Positions 24,646-37,514 are shown, counted from the first letter of the stretch. The stretch: DNA of 64,000 nucleotides from Marchantia polymorpha subsp. ruderalis (GCA_037833965.1 AP031356.1:19738501-19802500); one strand, 5' to 3'. Numbers and translations: made by a program. Notes: a model not told the origin generated them from the letters alone.

Positions 24646-26114
24646 AACGACGAGCTGGAGAATATTGATATGATTCTATTTTCAAAAAACCCTAATCTTT
24701 GCCGCTTAAAATTTCGTCGCCTCAATTTGTTATCACCGTTTCATTACAAATATTACAGTCTGAATATTAGGGATTCCATCTGAGCTATCCCTCTTGCAGT
24801 TCAGTTTTAGTTCTTTTTCCCGCAACGTTCCACGACACGACTGCGATCATTGTTGCGGCGTAGATCAACTGCGATCAACGTTGCGGCCTCTACATGGTTG
24901 CCGCAAAGTGCCCTCCCCGTTCCCTCCCCGCAAAGTGCCCCGCCTCCCCGTTCCCAAAACTGAGATAAAATCCGGCTGATCCGGGGCAGCCCGAAGGGAG
25001 GATGAAGAAAGAAAGAAAGAGGAGAAAGAAACTGGGATCCCTGACACCTGGCAGTACGGCCGTTTGTAAAAGTTTGTGCAACTAAGCGAGTCGCTCCGCA
25101 TAGCCCTCACCGAAACCCGGAGAGAGCGACGTAGAGGACAGTTGTACTGCAAGCCAGTAGGGCCAGTTGCAGCAGCCGGTGGTCCGGACGCGCCGGGCGG
25201 TCGGGATCCGGTTGGTGCTCGGGTGTAGAGGATCGAGCAGATACATGAGCAGCAGCGGACGTTTCCCGTGACGTTGTCGACTTTCGGCGAGCTCTCTCGA
25301 AGGGCCAGCCCGAGTCTGTCGTTTGCACCACATTGATTCGAGTTTGAAAATAAATGACTACGGACGAGCGACGAGCCGACGATGCGCTGGTTCGCGACCG
25401 TCTGTAGAGGCGTCTGAGCTGGCGGCCCCGGTGCAAAAGCAAAGCAGCGCAGTACGCATTCCATTCCTTTTCTGAAAGCGCGTCAGTGTGTCCCGGATAG
25501 ATGGTGCCTGCATTCGCCCGAGCTTCGTTTCGCTCTCTCTCCTTCTCCACTGCTCGAAGCCTCGCCTAGCTCGCCTTTAGTTCTTGCACCCGAGACTCGA
25601 CTCGACTCGACTCGACTCAGCCAGAGGAGCCCGCGGCACGGGAGCAATGCACATAGGAAGGTTCGGCATTGGGTGCGTGCAGAAGCACGTCCCTCCATTC
25701 GCCGAACTCGCGCAGACATTGTGATCCTCGAGCTCGCCTTTAGTTCTTGCACACGAGACTCGCCTCGACTCGACGAGGCCAGAGGAGCTCGCGGGACGGG
25801 AGCAATGTACATCGGAAGGTTCGGCATTGCGCGCGTGCAGAAGCTCGTTCCTCCATTCGCCGAACTTGCGCAGACATTGTGATCGTCGCCTCCTCACTTT
25901 CTCCTCGCTTCGCTTAGCAGCCCATCGCGAGCGGAGTCGATTCGAGCCGAGCTTCGCCCTCGACGAGAAGACGCAAGAACGCACCGCCCGCCGACGGCTC
26001 CACAGCGCAATGCGGAGCAGACTCTTCGATCGGAACGACATCGAGGAGAATATTTGAACAACGCGGGGAGCGGGAGAAGCGATTCATCGAGAGAATTCGA
26101 AGGGAGGCGCGACG
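24646..26114. other. GC-rich intergenic region between divergent MULE and pectinesterase genes
   Basis: Two divergently transcribed genes face away from this region, so it should hold both promoters. It is much richer in GC than the left side of the window. Overlapping open frames on both strands are compositional. It contains a 163-bp-period duplication, listed separately. No clear TATA box could be assigned to either gene. Confidence 0.5.
25568..25884. repeat. Tandem duplication upstream of the pectinesterase gene
   Basis: Copy 1 (25568-25726) and copy 2 (25731-25884) start with AGCTCGCCTTTAGTTCTTGC and end with CAGACATTGTGATC. They differ by scattered substitutions and by a CTCGA pentanucleotide run that is longer in copy 1. 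The duplication lies 231 bp before the pectinesterase start codon. Confidence 0.9.
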
Positions 26115-27794
26115 ATGGGCGCTCTGGCGTGGGCAGTCGTCTGGTGCTGCTGCCTGTGCTCGACCGTCGCGGGCGATTGGCACCCTCTGCCGGTCACCCG
26201 AGATTCGGATTCTGCGCCATTCGAGTCCGCGGACGCTGGCGCGACGGCGACTGTGGCCGCGGTCTGCCAAGCGACGAGGTTCCCGGTGGAGTGCAGCACG
26301 GCCTTGGCAGCGGACGCGCGGTCGGCCAGCGCGAATTCGCCCGAATTCGCCAGAATCGCGTTGGACTTGGGAGCTACGGCGTCGACGAGGGACCTGGCCG
26401 CGGTGCAGCTGATGGCCGCGGGCGAGGCGCTGGACATCAACGCTACGGCGGCCGCGGCTGTGTGCGCGGAGTCCCTCGACTACGCGGTTTCGACTCTGAC
26501 CACGGCCCGCGACTCTCTCCTGGCGTCCCCGATCGAGGACATTCAGTCCTGGGCCAGCGCCGCGCTCCAGTTCCAGTACGACTGCTTCTCGGCGCTGGTG
26601 AATGTCCCCAGTCCCCCGGCGGATCTGGCAGCCACCGTGCTTCCGGAGGTGAATTCAACCATGGCGCTCATCAGCATCGCCTTGAGCATCACGGACGCGC
26701 TGGCCTACTACGGCTCCGATGCTACTCTGTGGTTACCTCCGCCGGAGCAGAGGCCGACGGACCTCAACGCCGTCTTGCTCTCGACTAGCCCCCAATGGGC
26801 CTCCGAGAACGGAGGCTGCGACTGGAGCGCGCCCATCGACATCACGGTCCCGGACGTGACAGTGGCGCTTGACGGCACCGGGACGTTCACGTCCATCCAG
26901 CAGGCGGTGGACGGCGCGCCCGCCTTCAGGTCCGTCATGTACATCATCCACATCAAGGCGGGGGTGTACTCCGAGAGGATCCGAGTGGACAGGAACAAGA
27001 CCATGCTCATGTTCGTGGGCGACGGCGCCAACCAGACGGTCATCACCGCGAGCAAGAGCGCGCTGGAGCCCGGCGTGGTGACGTACCAGACCGCGACCGT
27101 GGTTGTGGTGGGCAAGGGATTCGTCGCGCGAGGAATCACGTTCCAGAACACGGCGGGCGCTGAGTCCCGGCAAGCCGTGGCCGTGCGAGTGGACGCCGAT
27201 CAGTCGGCGTTTTACGACTGCATCTTCGATGGCTTCCAGGACACTCTGTACGCGCACGCCGGCCGGCAGTTCTACAAGAGCTGCACCATCCGGGGCACCG
27301 TGGATTTCATCTTTGGAAATGCGGCGGCCGTCTTCGAGGACTGCCAGATTCTTTTGCGGCTTCGGGCGGGGAATCCGACCAGCGTGGTGACGGCGCAGGG
27401 TCGAACTGATCCGGGCCAGACCACGGGGCTGGTGTTCCAGAATTGTACCGTGTCGGGGACGCCCGAGTACATGGAAGCGTTTCTGGCCGAGCCGACGGCG
27501 CATTTGGGATTTCTCGGGCGCCCGTGGAAGCTGTTCTCGCGAACCGTGTACGTCAATTCGTTCTTGGACGCCGTGATCGAGCCCGAGGGCTGGATGCCGT
27601 GGAACGGCGAGTTCGCGCTCAGTTCGTTGTTCTACGGCGAGAGTGGCTCGTCCGGCCCCGCCGCCGATACCACGTCGCGCGTTTTCTGGTGCAGCCCGCT
27701 GACCTTCGACCAGGCCGCCTTCTTCAGCGCGGCCAACTTCATCCAGGGCGCCAGGTGGCTTCCGTGCACCAGCGTTCCGTTCACGTCGGGGTGA
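26115..27794 (+). CDS. Pectin methylesterase with N-terminal inhibitor domain
   Basis: Secreted cell-wall enzyme that removes methyl esters from homogalacturonan. The gene is a single exon of 559 residues, the usual length for type I plant enzymes. Residues 1-20 form a signal peptide. The PMEI prodomain spans about 44-205 and has its four paired cysteines (C51, C60, C117, C157). The catalytic beta-helix spans about 245-550. Active-site residues are visible: Q353, Q375, D376 (FQDTLYA), D397 (GTVDFIFGN) and R469 (LGRPW). Between the domains I do not see the usual RRLL/RKLL-type processing site; the linker reads LWLPPPEQRPTDLN. The gene is much more GC-rich than its surroundings, and codons mostly end in G or C. 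The ATG at 26115 is directly followed by the hydrophobic signal segment. Confidence 0.95.
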   Translation: MGALAWAVVWCCCLCSTVAGDWHPLPVTRDSDSAPFESADAGATATVAAVCQATRFPVECSTALAADARSASANSPEFARIALDLGATASTRDLAAVQLMAAGEALDINATAAAAVCAESLDYAVSTLTTARDSLLASPIEDIQSWASAALQFQYDCFSALVNVPSPPADLAATVLPEVNSTMALISIALSITDALAYYGSDATLWLPPPEQRPTDLNAVLLSTSPQWASENGGCDWSAPIDITVPDVTVALDGTGTFTSIQQAVDGAPAFRSVMYIIHIKAGVYSERIRVDRNKTMLMFVGDGANQTVITASKSALEPGVVTYQTATVVVVGKGFVARGITFQNTAGAESRQAVAVRVDADQSAFYDCIFDGFQDTLYAHAGRQFYKSCTIRGTVDFIFGNAAAVFEDCQILLRLRAGNPTSVVTAQGRTDPGQTTGLVFQNCTVSGTPEYMEAFLAEPTAHLGFLGRPWKLFSRTVYVNSFLDAVIEPEGWMPWNGEFALSSLFYGESGSSGPAADTTSRVFWCSPLTFDQAAFFSAANFIQGARWLPCTSVPFTSG

Positions 27795-30700
27795 CGGACG
27801 GACGGACGAACCTTTACCCCTCCGCTGCCTCTGTGACGTGCACTGTCGACGATCCGAGGATTCATTCGCCGTCGTGAGGAGAGGGCGAGGTCGAGGAGGA
27901 ATCGGGAGCAGAGATTTGCCAGTGGCAGAAGGATTTCGGCGCAGGGAGGCGAGAATTCGGAGCCAAATTCTTGCAGAATCTATCGAGCCCTCCCTAGCTG
28001 GTGGCCACTGTCACTGTCACCGCTGACCCAATTGGACTCTTGGCGGAGAAAAGTGGGGCCTTTGTCGTCTAGGCCCGAGCATGGCCCACCGCGAGGAGGG
28101 GGATGGCGCCAAAAGGAAAGCTCGTGCGCCGTAGAGACTTTGTGAACATTGCACATCCACGAGGTCTTCTGTGGTCGTCTGCGGCGGACAGATAGGTTCC
28201 ACACGACGACCCGATTCAAGGCGAGAATCGACTGGATTGTGACGCGGCCCCACATTCGTTGACGTGAAGTTGACGAGGCAGCATGTCGTCGATGGAAAAG
28301 CGGTCAGTGCTCGATCACCGACGAAGCTCGAGTGGACTTGTAGTTGTAGGAGTAGGAGTAGGAGTAGTCTTGTAACCCAGAGCTTGGTTAGGGTAGATGG
28401 ATGTCGATGACTCAAGCTGGGAAGGGGAGCAGTCAGTGCTCGATCACCACCAAAGCTCGAGTAGACTCGCATAATTAGTGGTATTCTTGTAGTCCAGAGG
28501 TTAGTTTGGATATTTATTCAATCATTCATTGGATGCCCATATGCGTCCGTCGGGCAACTCCTCAGGAGGCGCGTATTCGCATACGCTTCTTCCCAAATCA
28601 CGAGTGCCCCGAACTTCATCGTTCCTTTAAACTTGTTCATCTGCACATGAGGTTCTCGTACCACATTATTATAATGAAGTCACCAATTGTGACCGCTTTG
28701 TCCACAGCCTGACAGGAAGCAAAGTCGCTTCTAGCGTGAACAAATCGGAACCTTGTTGAGTTTTTCTCCTATATTCGATCTGGAGCGTTTCCTTATGATA
28801 AGTGCTATGGCTGGACGCTACGATACACTGCCAGAAAAAGGAAGCCGCATTGATCTCAGTTCACGTGTCGTTGGAGCGAACTTCTCCTCTTGGACTCCAT
28901 CGCCATTGATGGCATCATCTTTATCTCAGGCTGTCGTCAATGTCATACGGGAGTCTCAAGTCAAATTGTGTAACCGAACCGTCTAATCGTCTCAGCGTGT
29001 CCTCTGGACTGTGGACCCACTGTCGTTGCGGGCGTAAGTCCCATAGAAATAACAGTGGCTTCACCAAAGGACACCATCTCCTGCCGATGGTGGGCACAGT
29101 TGAAGGCTGGGATTATAAATGCTTTGTCATCTGCTCCAACTGACGTTCGGCATAGCCGAGGATTCCTTAGTCGATTTCCAGAAGTCGTATGCTATCCAAC
29201 AATGTGTCGTAATCACTCTGAAAGGCGATGGTTTTCCTTCTGCTGCAAATTTCAGGCGTCTCACTCACAGGCAAAGCAACTCCCATGGATCCCAGATTGG
29301 ATGTGACCGGTCCTAAGGGAAGCTGTGTTGAAATACTTGACTGACCCCCATTCTTAAGAAAAGCTCACGCGGTTTTCTTGATCATTATCGATGAGTAATC
29401 ATCATTGTCTCCGAGATATATCATCCAGATTTTCTACTACGAGACAATTCAAAGTCCCAGCTTGAGGGGCCCAATCTCGCTGGCGCTCATCCCGTTGTCG
29501 ACCCCTTATGCGCTTGCCCTCGTCACACACCCGGTCATCTACACAGGTGTAAGCGGTAGGCTTAGCCTCATGCTGGTCAACCGTCCGAAATTAGCCTGAC
29601 ATAGATTGCATCCTTCCTTCGCAGTTGACTTGACACTATACTCGTTACTAGAATAGATGGTAAGCACATGCAGTCCATTCCATCCGCTCTGTTGTGGACC
29701 CGCAGTTCAGTATCCACCTCATTGCGACCGTCGCATTTTAGCAGATCCTGCCATTGCTCTGGATGCCTGCCAGCGGAGGCAGTCCGTTTTTGGAGTTGAA
29801 TTCGACGACTCTTCCGTTCCCTGCTGTTGCAGAATTCCATTCGGGTGGAGGTCAGAATTGTGAACAAGACGTTCGCAATCGTTCTGAGTATAGTCTGCAG
29901 TAGTTTCAACAGGCAACGCTGAATCCATCACAAGCTGGACTGAATCCGAATTTGGTATGGAGGGGAGAACGCTTCTGACATTAATATACTCTCCAGTTCG
30001 AGTCGGGTTTGCTGGTTGGGTAGAAGAGCACGAAAGCATGCGATGCTCCGTCAAATATTGTCTCGTCGACTTTGACTCTGAAGGCGAGCTTCAGGAAGTT
30101 CCATCGATTGGCGTCTGTACATGTCTTGAAACCACAGCCACGCATGCCGGATCAGAAATTCTGCCTGACCCAACAGAACTGCCACATCTTCATGTTCCGA
30201 ACACCCACATATCCTCCTCCTTCGGTGCATTGCTCAGAACTCCAGATAGAGGCAATTTTCTGAAGGCCAGCCAACGACACTCATGGTGTTGGAAATCGTC
30301 GGCGTGCTTTTAGATCGGATTGATACTAGCTTCTGATGTCTGATTTCATGGCCGCACTCCTGGACACTGCCCTGCTGCTGTAGGTTCATGGACATCAACA
30401 TCCATGTTGATTACCAGGTCAATTGACCGTCGAGCCTCTTCTGCAGCACAGACCACTTCCTCTGGACCGCTCACTCGAGATTACCTTCAAGATCACTGAT
30501 CTCAGATCAGTGACTGTTGCTTCGAACGAAAAGGCATGCGTCAGTCGAAGTCACCTTCTCGATCGATTCTAATCTCGGTTATGGCCAAATCACAACGACC
30601 GCGTCATAGAAAATCTGCCAATGCTCTCAAATTTCAATTCCGCTCTACCGTACGTACTTCACCAGTGAGGCGGTTATCGTTGTCGAGCGTTCGAGTGCCG

Positions 30701-33652
30701 TCTATTGTAACGTAGTCATTGTTATGAACTCTTACGGTGTTTAAATTCAACTGTCGTCAGTTGCATAAACTACTCCGAGGAGAGTATAGTTCATGTACCT
30801 CATCGACTGTACCTCCAAATTCCAGCAGTTACCCGAAATCTCTCTTGAATGCTTTGTATGTTCTTAAAGATACTATATAGCCAAGAGTCTTCTCCAACGA
30901 GCACTACATTGTACATTCTGTTCATGTCGAAGATACAAAGATTTGAAGGAGTGGATACCTCAGGAAGAATGTTTGCTGCAGATTTACTGTATGCTCGAGT
31001 TCTGAAGAGCATATAACAAAGATTGTACAGACGTGGGATAAATAAGTAAAATAGTAAAGCTACTTCCCATTTAAACAGGAGACAATAGGATGAAAATTTT
31101 CCATCATAGGACAGAAAGTACTTGCAAAAGTAACTTTGCCCGAATTAAGTTCGTTATGATAACTATCAATATTAGATTTGCATAGTGCAGAGTTCTACTT
31201 ACTCTTCGATCTTTCAAACAACCCAACAAAACAAACATAATGTCCTTTCACCCCCCGGTAGGTGCATGTTCACCGATCGGAGCTTATCATGAGGCGGCGG
31301 GTGGTGGCATGCTAGCATCAGATGTCCTTTTCTTCCATATTCGAACGATATTGACAAAACAGTTTGAGCCGGATCACTGTCTTTGAAGAATCTGCTCCGC
31401 TTGACACGTGCTATTCCTGCTACGCTAATTACAATTTCAGGCGCTCTTAGAATTAAATTTCTGTGTGTAAACATAAATATAGTTTTTGATGGTTTATGTT
31501 GAGCTCGTTTGCAAGCGACTCATGATTCAAATCGTTACTGGTTATTTTAATGACTATCGATCATATATTAAAAACATTAGCATAAGCGTTAGGGTGAAAT
31601 TAAATATTATGAAAATTAGGAATCTTTGTTATAAAAATTATAATATAATTTTATATGGTGACAGAAATGAATTACGTTACGTCTCTTTCTAGAAGAAATC
31701 TAACATTTTAGATTTTTTGAAGATCTAAGTTGCTTCTGGTTCAAAATCGTTATCCTGCACCATGAGTGGCTGAAGCACAAACGTCGGCACAGCTAGTTAA
31801 CACTGAACACTATCCTGGCTCGACACACATTTACAACTTGCGGGAACCAGAGTTCTGGATAAAGTTCTAAGCAGCAGATTGTGTGACCCATAAAAAATGA
31901 GGGAATCACAGCTGGAAAGCAAAGTCCAGATAGTATCTCAAACTTTTTCACCCAGGAACAATTCAGTATGTGCTGGAAAATCTGCTCAATCTTACTAAAT
32001 CTCAAACCGATATATATAACAAGACGGCGCTTGCACCCGACCGACTAAGAGCCCAGGCTGATGTGGCGGTCTCATGTCTCATGGTCGGTTAGTTTGTAAA
32101 CCCAGGTGTCTTTCGGCCATAATTCAAAGGTTAGGTACTGAGTTCAAGCCTGAGAGTATGGCCTCTTGCCCAAAGAAAATTCTTGGAGTCATTCTGAAGA
32201 CACATGCAGATAGCATCACTTGTGTTGACGCCGGCCGGCAGTGGCCCTCAAAGAGCGCCTCTCGGATGTGTCCTTCAGGGACCCCACTGATACTTGTCTG
32301 CTTATTGATAGTTCCGAGTCGATTGCCTTGGAGTAGGAATCTGAAGAATTTTCACGAAAGAAGATATAATCAAAAACTTCCAGAGCAAAAATCTCTCTAG
32401 GTGAAAATTCTGATATTTCAAATCCCTTATTGCATTGCTAGAAATTACTCTAGATACAAATCAAGATATCAATTGTATTTGTATCATTTCAATAAAGTAA
32501 CACCCCACTCAGTTACCTTCACCTCGGATGGTAGAGCCATTACTTTAACAAAGAAAATATATGTTTGCAATTTCAGACGTAGTATTGCTAATAGTATGTA
32601 CTATGCACATTTTTTATACAAATCATACGCCCTGTATATACATATAGCAAATAGCAATGTAATATTTATAGTTCTTGGAAGGATATTGTCAATATCTTTA
32701 ACGATACACACATTGAACGCTATGTAAGGGCACTTATTACATATATCACATGATTTTATAAACAAAAAATCTTCAAATAATACTCATAACCTAAATATAC
32801 ATCATATATTTATTGCACTTCTATCTCTTGACTATCAAAGAACTATGTAGGGGGACATATTCTTAGAATAATATTTATAACATATCATGAACTCCTTACT
32901 TTCTCAAAACGCTTTGCCATCTTTCCTGAGATGAGACTGATAAATGTAAATCAGCATAATATATACATGCAGAGACAGAAAACTTCTAGACCTTACGATG
33001 ACATACATTTTCAGTGATAACTTTTAGGAAAGTGCAAGGCTACTCCTGGTAGCCCAATGCAACTTCACAACATGGAAAATAGAGGGAGTTTGACAGTATG
33101 CTCGGTCATCACAATTTTATTTTAAAAGACTAATTACCGAATGAAGTAAACTATATTTCATATAAGCAACACCACCTGAGTAAACTATCACTTGCTAGGC
33201 TGTACAATTATACAAGTTTTAGAAGTATGACTTTCCGTTGAAAACCATTCCACACTAAATATCGTTATGCATTTCAGTAATAAAATCTCCAGATTATTTT
33301 AGTCATATTACCATAGGAAAAACAAGTCAGAACGAAGGAAGTACAATACCCAGAACTTCAGCATCAAGCGGAAATACTTTTATCATATCAACTTGTTGAA
33401 CAAATAAAAGTATATAGTAGGAAACTGAGAATTACGAGGGAGAAAACATAATGCATTCTGGCTTCATAGTTGTATTTTTTGGAAACGAATCCAGATTTCA
33501 GAGTTATCTCACCACTCCTTACTATCAATGATTTTTGTATATATCTTTTAAAAAATACTCAATTTTCCAGATATAAACTTAAGGCTGTAATCTGGAGATT
33601 CAAACCAACATGACGTTGATTATGAAATAAGATACCTGTTAGGTCTGGAGAT
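27795..33652. other. Long spacer without a supported gene
   Basis: 27795 to about 28300 is the pectinesterase 3' flank. From 28500 to 30700 the composition is gene-like (about half GC) and several medium open frames occur on both strands (for example 29719-30054 minus, 29957-30313 plus). None shows a domain or a consistent exon chain, so it may be a pseudogene or an unrecognised gene. 30800-33650 is AT-rich with nothing recognisable. Confidence 0.4.
28303..28471. repeat. Spaced direct repeat 3' of the pectinesterase gene
   Basis: GTCAGTGCTCGATCACC starts at 28303 and at 28432. Similarity continues for about 40 bp (AAGCTCGAGT.GACT) and resumes at CTTGTA..CCAGAG, a period of 129 bp. A GTAGGA microsatellite sits between the copies at about 28347-28367. 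Confidence 0.8.
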
Positions 33653-34359
33653 TCATTCACTATCTGATGGAGAGTCTTCACCAATCTCCACCACTTTACC
33701 AGCCCACATTGGATGATACTTGACTGTACGATACTTCATCAAGCTTTGATCTTGTCTCGTATTTCTCTGACAGCTTTTCCAGTTTGAAGAACTTTCCATC
33801 GGAGAAGTAGCGTCGTTCGAACAACTTGAAGCAATTTGATCTTCCGTCATGATCATCCGAGATGAAATTCTGAATTCTGACCTAGATTCTGTAGGATGGG
33901 ATGGAACGATGCCCAGGATTTTATCACATACTGCAAAAATGGACGAAACTTACTGGATTTAGGATACATAGAACAAAGGTGACTGAGTCAACATATACTT
34001 TTTCTTACTTCAAAAGGTATTGAGTCTAATACTTCGTGAAGGAGGAGGTTCTCACCAGCTGAAGAGAAGTCCCAACTGAAGTCCTCCATAGTTGGTGCAT
34101 TTTCCATTTGTGAAATACTGTACAAATAAACTCGAAGACTTTTCTTCGATCGAAATGCTAGGCCCGACGGTGACGTATAGACATAATCAAGTGCCCTTCT
34201 ACCAAATTTCCAACTCCATCCTGCAGGAACAAAAGGTGGACCTTCTCCCCTCCTCAATGCCAAAGGATGGCTTCTGACTGATCTTCGCTTCATCACCTTG
34301 GCATTGCCGGTTCGGACTTTCCTAGATGACATAGGATATCTGTGTCGAAATCTTGACAT
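33653..34359 (-). CDS. Small methyl-CpG-binding-domain (MBD) protein
   Basis: Predicted 193-residue nuclear protein from two minus-strand exons, 34359-34056 and 33930-33653 (phase 1 GTGAGA donor, TTTTGCAG acceptor). After a basic N-terminus, FVPAGWSWKFGRRALDYVY and SPSGLAFRSKKSLRVYL form the core of an MBD fold: the PxGW opening, the DxxYxSPxG loop and FRSK..xxYL. Plant MBD proteins of this type bind methylated or unmethylated DNA and chromatin; individual DNA-contact residues cannot be judged here. The C-terminal half is Ser/Asp-rich and without domains. The codon before the ATG is an in-frame stop within AATAG, which could also be a splice acceptor. An upstream coding exon is therefore possible. 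Confidence 0.65.
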
Positions 34360-35475
34360 CTATTCTTTCTCTTCCTTCAACAGGCTTCCAGCATGCTTCC
34401 CTGTTCTTGCAGGAACAGGGAATCTAAGTCAAGCAACACAAACAATAATCTATATTACTTTAATGAAAGAGGTACAAAGAAAAATATATCGTACATTCAA
34501 TTTGTTAAATGCGAAGGAAAAGCAAGATAACGACTGGGTTAAAGAAACTGCAGCTTTATCTATCATAAAAATTACGACTTGATTCCACACTTCTAGATCA
34601 TAGTAAATCACACCTTTTGGAAATACCTCATCACCCTCAAATCGTGTAGTGTTGTATGCGTAGATTTAAATAATTTTTTCAACATAGACTCTCAATCTAT
34701 AATGATGATCGCTGTAATGTAATCTATAGCATGTAGTTAAGGTAAGACCCCAGCTCAGATTCAATGTAGTTATCGATTTATATACTGACATCTAATCCTC
34801 CGCTGCAAGGTGTCCGCATATTACCCAACATTATACTTTGGTAGGCATGATGCTTAAAAACATGAGGATTGAACTTTTATGGTCTCTATCTATTTACAAC
34901 AAAATTAACTCCTCATCTACTCCCCGAGGAAAGTTATGGATAGGCCTAACATGATAGAAATTCTTAGACGCTAAATCATCATATGCAAATGGAAAAGAAT
35001 AAGAAGGAAAGACGACATCAAACCTTCCAAAGAGATTAACGAAAGGGGAAACAAGGAGCTATGGCTCTACCATATCAAAAAATGGAAAAAATTATGTATT
35101 TGTTTTACATTTAAAATAATTTGGTATCTTCGTAATTCAATAGCTTCTTAGACTGAATTCCTCGTTATTCTTCCTAGGTAAATTAAGACTTTTTGTATAC
35201 AAGGTTTGAAGAGTAAATTTTAAGGTGAAACAGTAGATTCTAAGCTAATCTTCTCGAAGTTTCAAAAAAATCTTTTGCATGAGAAAAATTCCTATCACGC
35301 AATATACATCTTCGACTTTTAAAAATCGATGATGATGACAAAAAATACATCCATCCCCAAAAATTTAATTCTTATTGTGGATGTGACATATGTGACAAAA
35401 AAGTGTTACAACATAAGTGAATGAATCTAAAACTAGTTGTTGAGACATAAAAAACTCGAAATTTCTCATACATAT

Positions 35476-35514
35476 AATATGATTGACACAAAGAGATATT
35501 GTGTCAATCATATT
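35476..35514. repeat. 39-nt perfect hairpin (16-bp arms)
   Basis: Arms 35476-35491 and 35499-35514 (AATATGATTGACACAA and its complement) enclose AGAGATA. It may be a transposon remnant. Confidence 0.9.
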
Positions 35515-37474
35515 GTGCAAGTCAACAAAACTACCTGCATTTAATTAGTATGGAATGTATATCAAGAGAATGATGTAACTATTAACTAATGCATGTAATC
35601 CAAATTTTCATTGCGATTAAACTACATACGGGATTTTTTTTAGTTTAGGCAATGAAGACACGGAAGCATTTAATCGCGTTGGATAGCAATACATTCTTTA
35701 GCACAATGAGTTCAAATAAATGGAAAGCTATAAGACTCAATTTTTTTATTTAAATCAAACATCGAAATTTTACCAAAACTTGATATAACTACAACAAGAT
35801 GTATAGTCTTAAAAACTTTTCAACAATGCAAAATGTTTATCTGACAGCATTGAAACGCTGCAAAATCCATATAATCTCACACATAGATAACTGCATATGA
35901 CCGAATGACTTATATTTTCAACATATGTAGATGGCTATCACACTGTATTACACGTGCAAATTGCTTGAAATATACAAACAAAGACATCTACCTCATCAAC
36001 ACACTTTGGACTATGCGCAGCAATTAGAACTCTTAAGTAATCAAAGGCATTTCAACCAATTGTCTGAGAAATGACATCTCAAATCTTCCTCATGTTCACC
36101 GCAGTGAAACCATATTCTCAATCATCTATTCATGGTATCACTCAATTCTTCTATTGATAAAAATCAATTCGGAACGATCTAGGTTTGCTTCGTAATTTGA
36201 AACGAAACATGGTAATATATATGCGAGATGTGAAGATTTTCCAGGTGGAATTGGATCTGCTACTATCACATACAGAACGCTTCACATTCACCCCAATTTC
36301 TTATAATTAAGTTGGATGAAACTCACGGTTCGTCGGTTTGACGAACACACTTGAGACATCTGCAAATCTCAAAGGTTTAGCAATATGCAATGGCCATATC
36401 TATCGAGTTGAGAGAAGTTGAATCCATATGCAGAGATCGGAAACGCACCGAAAATACGAGACAATAGATGGTGAGCAGATACACCGAGTATCAAGCCTCG
36501 GAAACAAAAAGCTCAACGCTCAAGCTGGAAATGTGCGCATGTACAACACTGCCTGATAGATTTGTGCACCGCCCATCCACGAGCATACGAGCTCACTGTC
36601 TTGGTCCGCGTCCGCCACCTCCAGGACTCACGGTGGAATCTGTCACTCACTCTCACACTTGTGCGTCAGTTGTGCAACGGACATCAAGACTTCGAACCTT
36701 CGTACAAATGGTTTTGTACTGAATTCGAACTATCGGTAACTTCCTGAAGTCAACATATTTTTTGGCATGAGAAAGTACTTTCTGCTATGACTAGGTTATT
36801 AATCTCTCATTGAGAGTAATTCCTCTACCTTCTAGCCATAAGTTTTTGATCTCTTGACTTTATCATGGCTCTTAGACATAGAATCTATACCTAATAGTAT
36901 ACTAGTAGAACTACTTTTGGACTCAGCTTCCACCTTTGAATAGTAGATTTACGAGCATGATTTACTTTGATAAGCTCTAAAAATTGATAATGATAAATAC
37001 CGTTTATGAACATTAATTGACTGACTGAGGAAAGACATGTAAAGGACTGATGAGTGAGGAAAGACATGTTATCTACAGGTTGAGTGCAGAGTTCCAAGTT
37101 CAAGCCGCCTTTCCAAGTTTTGGGTAGGGTTATCTGGCGTCGCCCCTGGCGCATTAGGCGCTTTCCTGGGTGGCCAATTTATAGGCCGCGAGGGGACGCG
37201 GGTCTCACGGGAGTCCCTTTACAAATTCTATTTGGAAAAAATTCTAAATTTTTGAATTTTTATGATTAGTATTTTTTTGCTTCAGACTTGAAAATGTTGA
37301 ATCACATGCATTATTTTTACTATGTTTAAATATTTATAGATATGTAATTCATAGATGATTGAATCATTTACAAGTTTTTTAATATATTCTATCAAATATA
37401 TATTCATATTAATTTAATAAGATAATAAAATGTTGAAAATATGATGCAATTATTTTATATGGTTTAATGTTTAG

Positions 37475-37495
37475 GTTAAACCCTAAACCCTAAAC
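37475..37495. repeat. Short telomere-like repeat
   Basis: Two and a half copies of the plant telomeric unit TAAACCC lie in AT-rich spacer. Such short interstitial tracts (telo boxes) are common in plants. Confidence 0.7.
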
Positions 37496-37514
37496 AAATT
37501 GGCTGAAGCTTAAC

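Noticed and set aside
24865-26057. Several long open frames on both strands between the MULE and pectinesterase genes
   Set aside because: They overlap each other in many frames in GC-rich DNA, cross the tandem duplication, and look like compositional artefacts.
26084-27503. Long minus-strand frames opposite the pectinesterase
   Set aside because: Shadow frames of a GC-rich gene whose own frame has all catalytic motifs.
32075-32160. Possible tRNA around GAGTTCAAGCC
   Set aside because: The B-box resemblance is weak and no cloverleaf forms.
37125-37220. GC-rich island as a hAT or MITE terminus
   Set aside because: GGCGC motifs are suggestive, but no inverted partner or target duplication was found.
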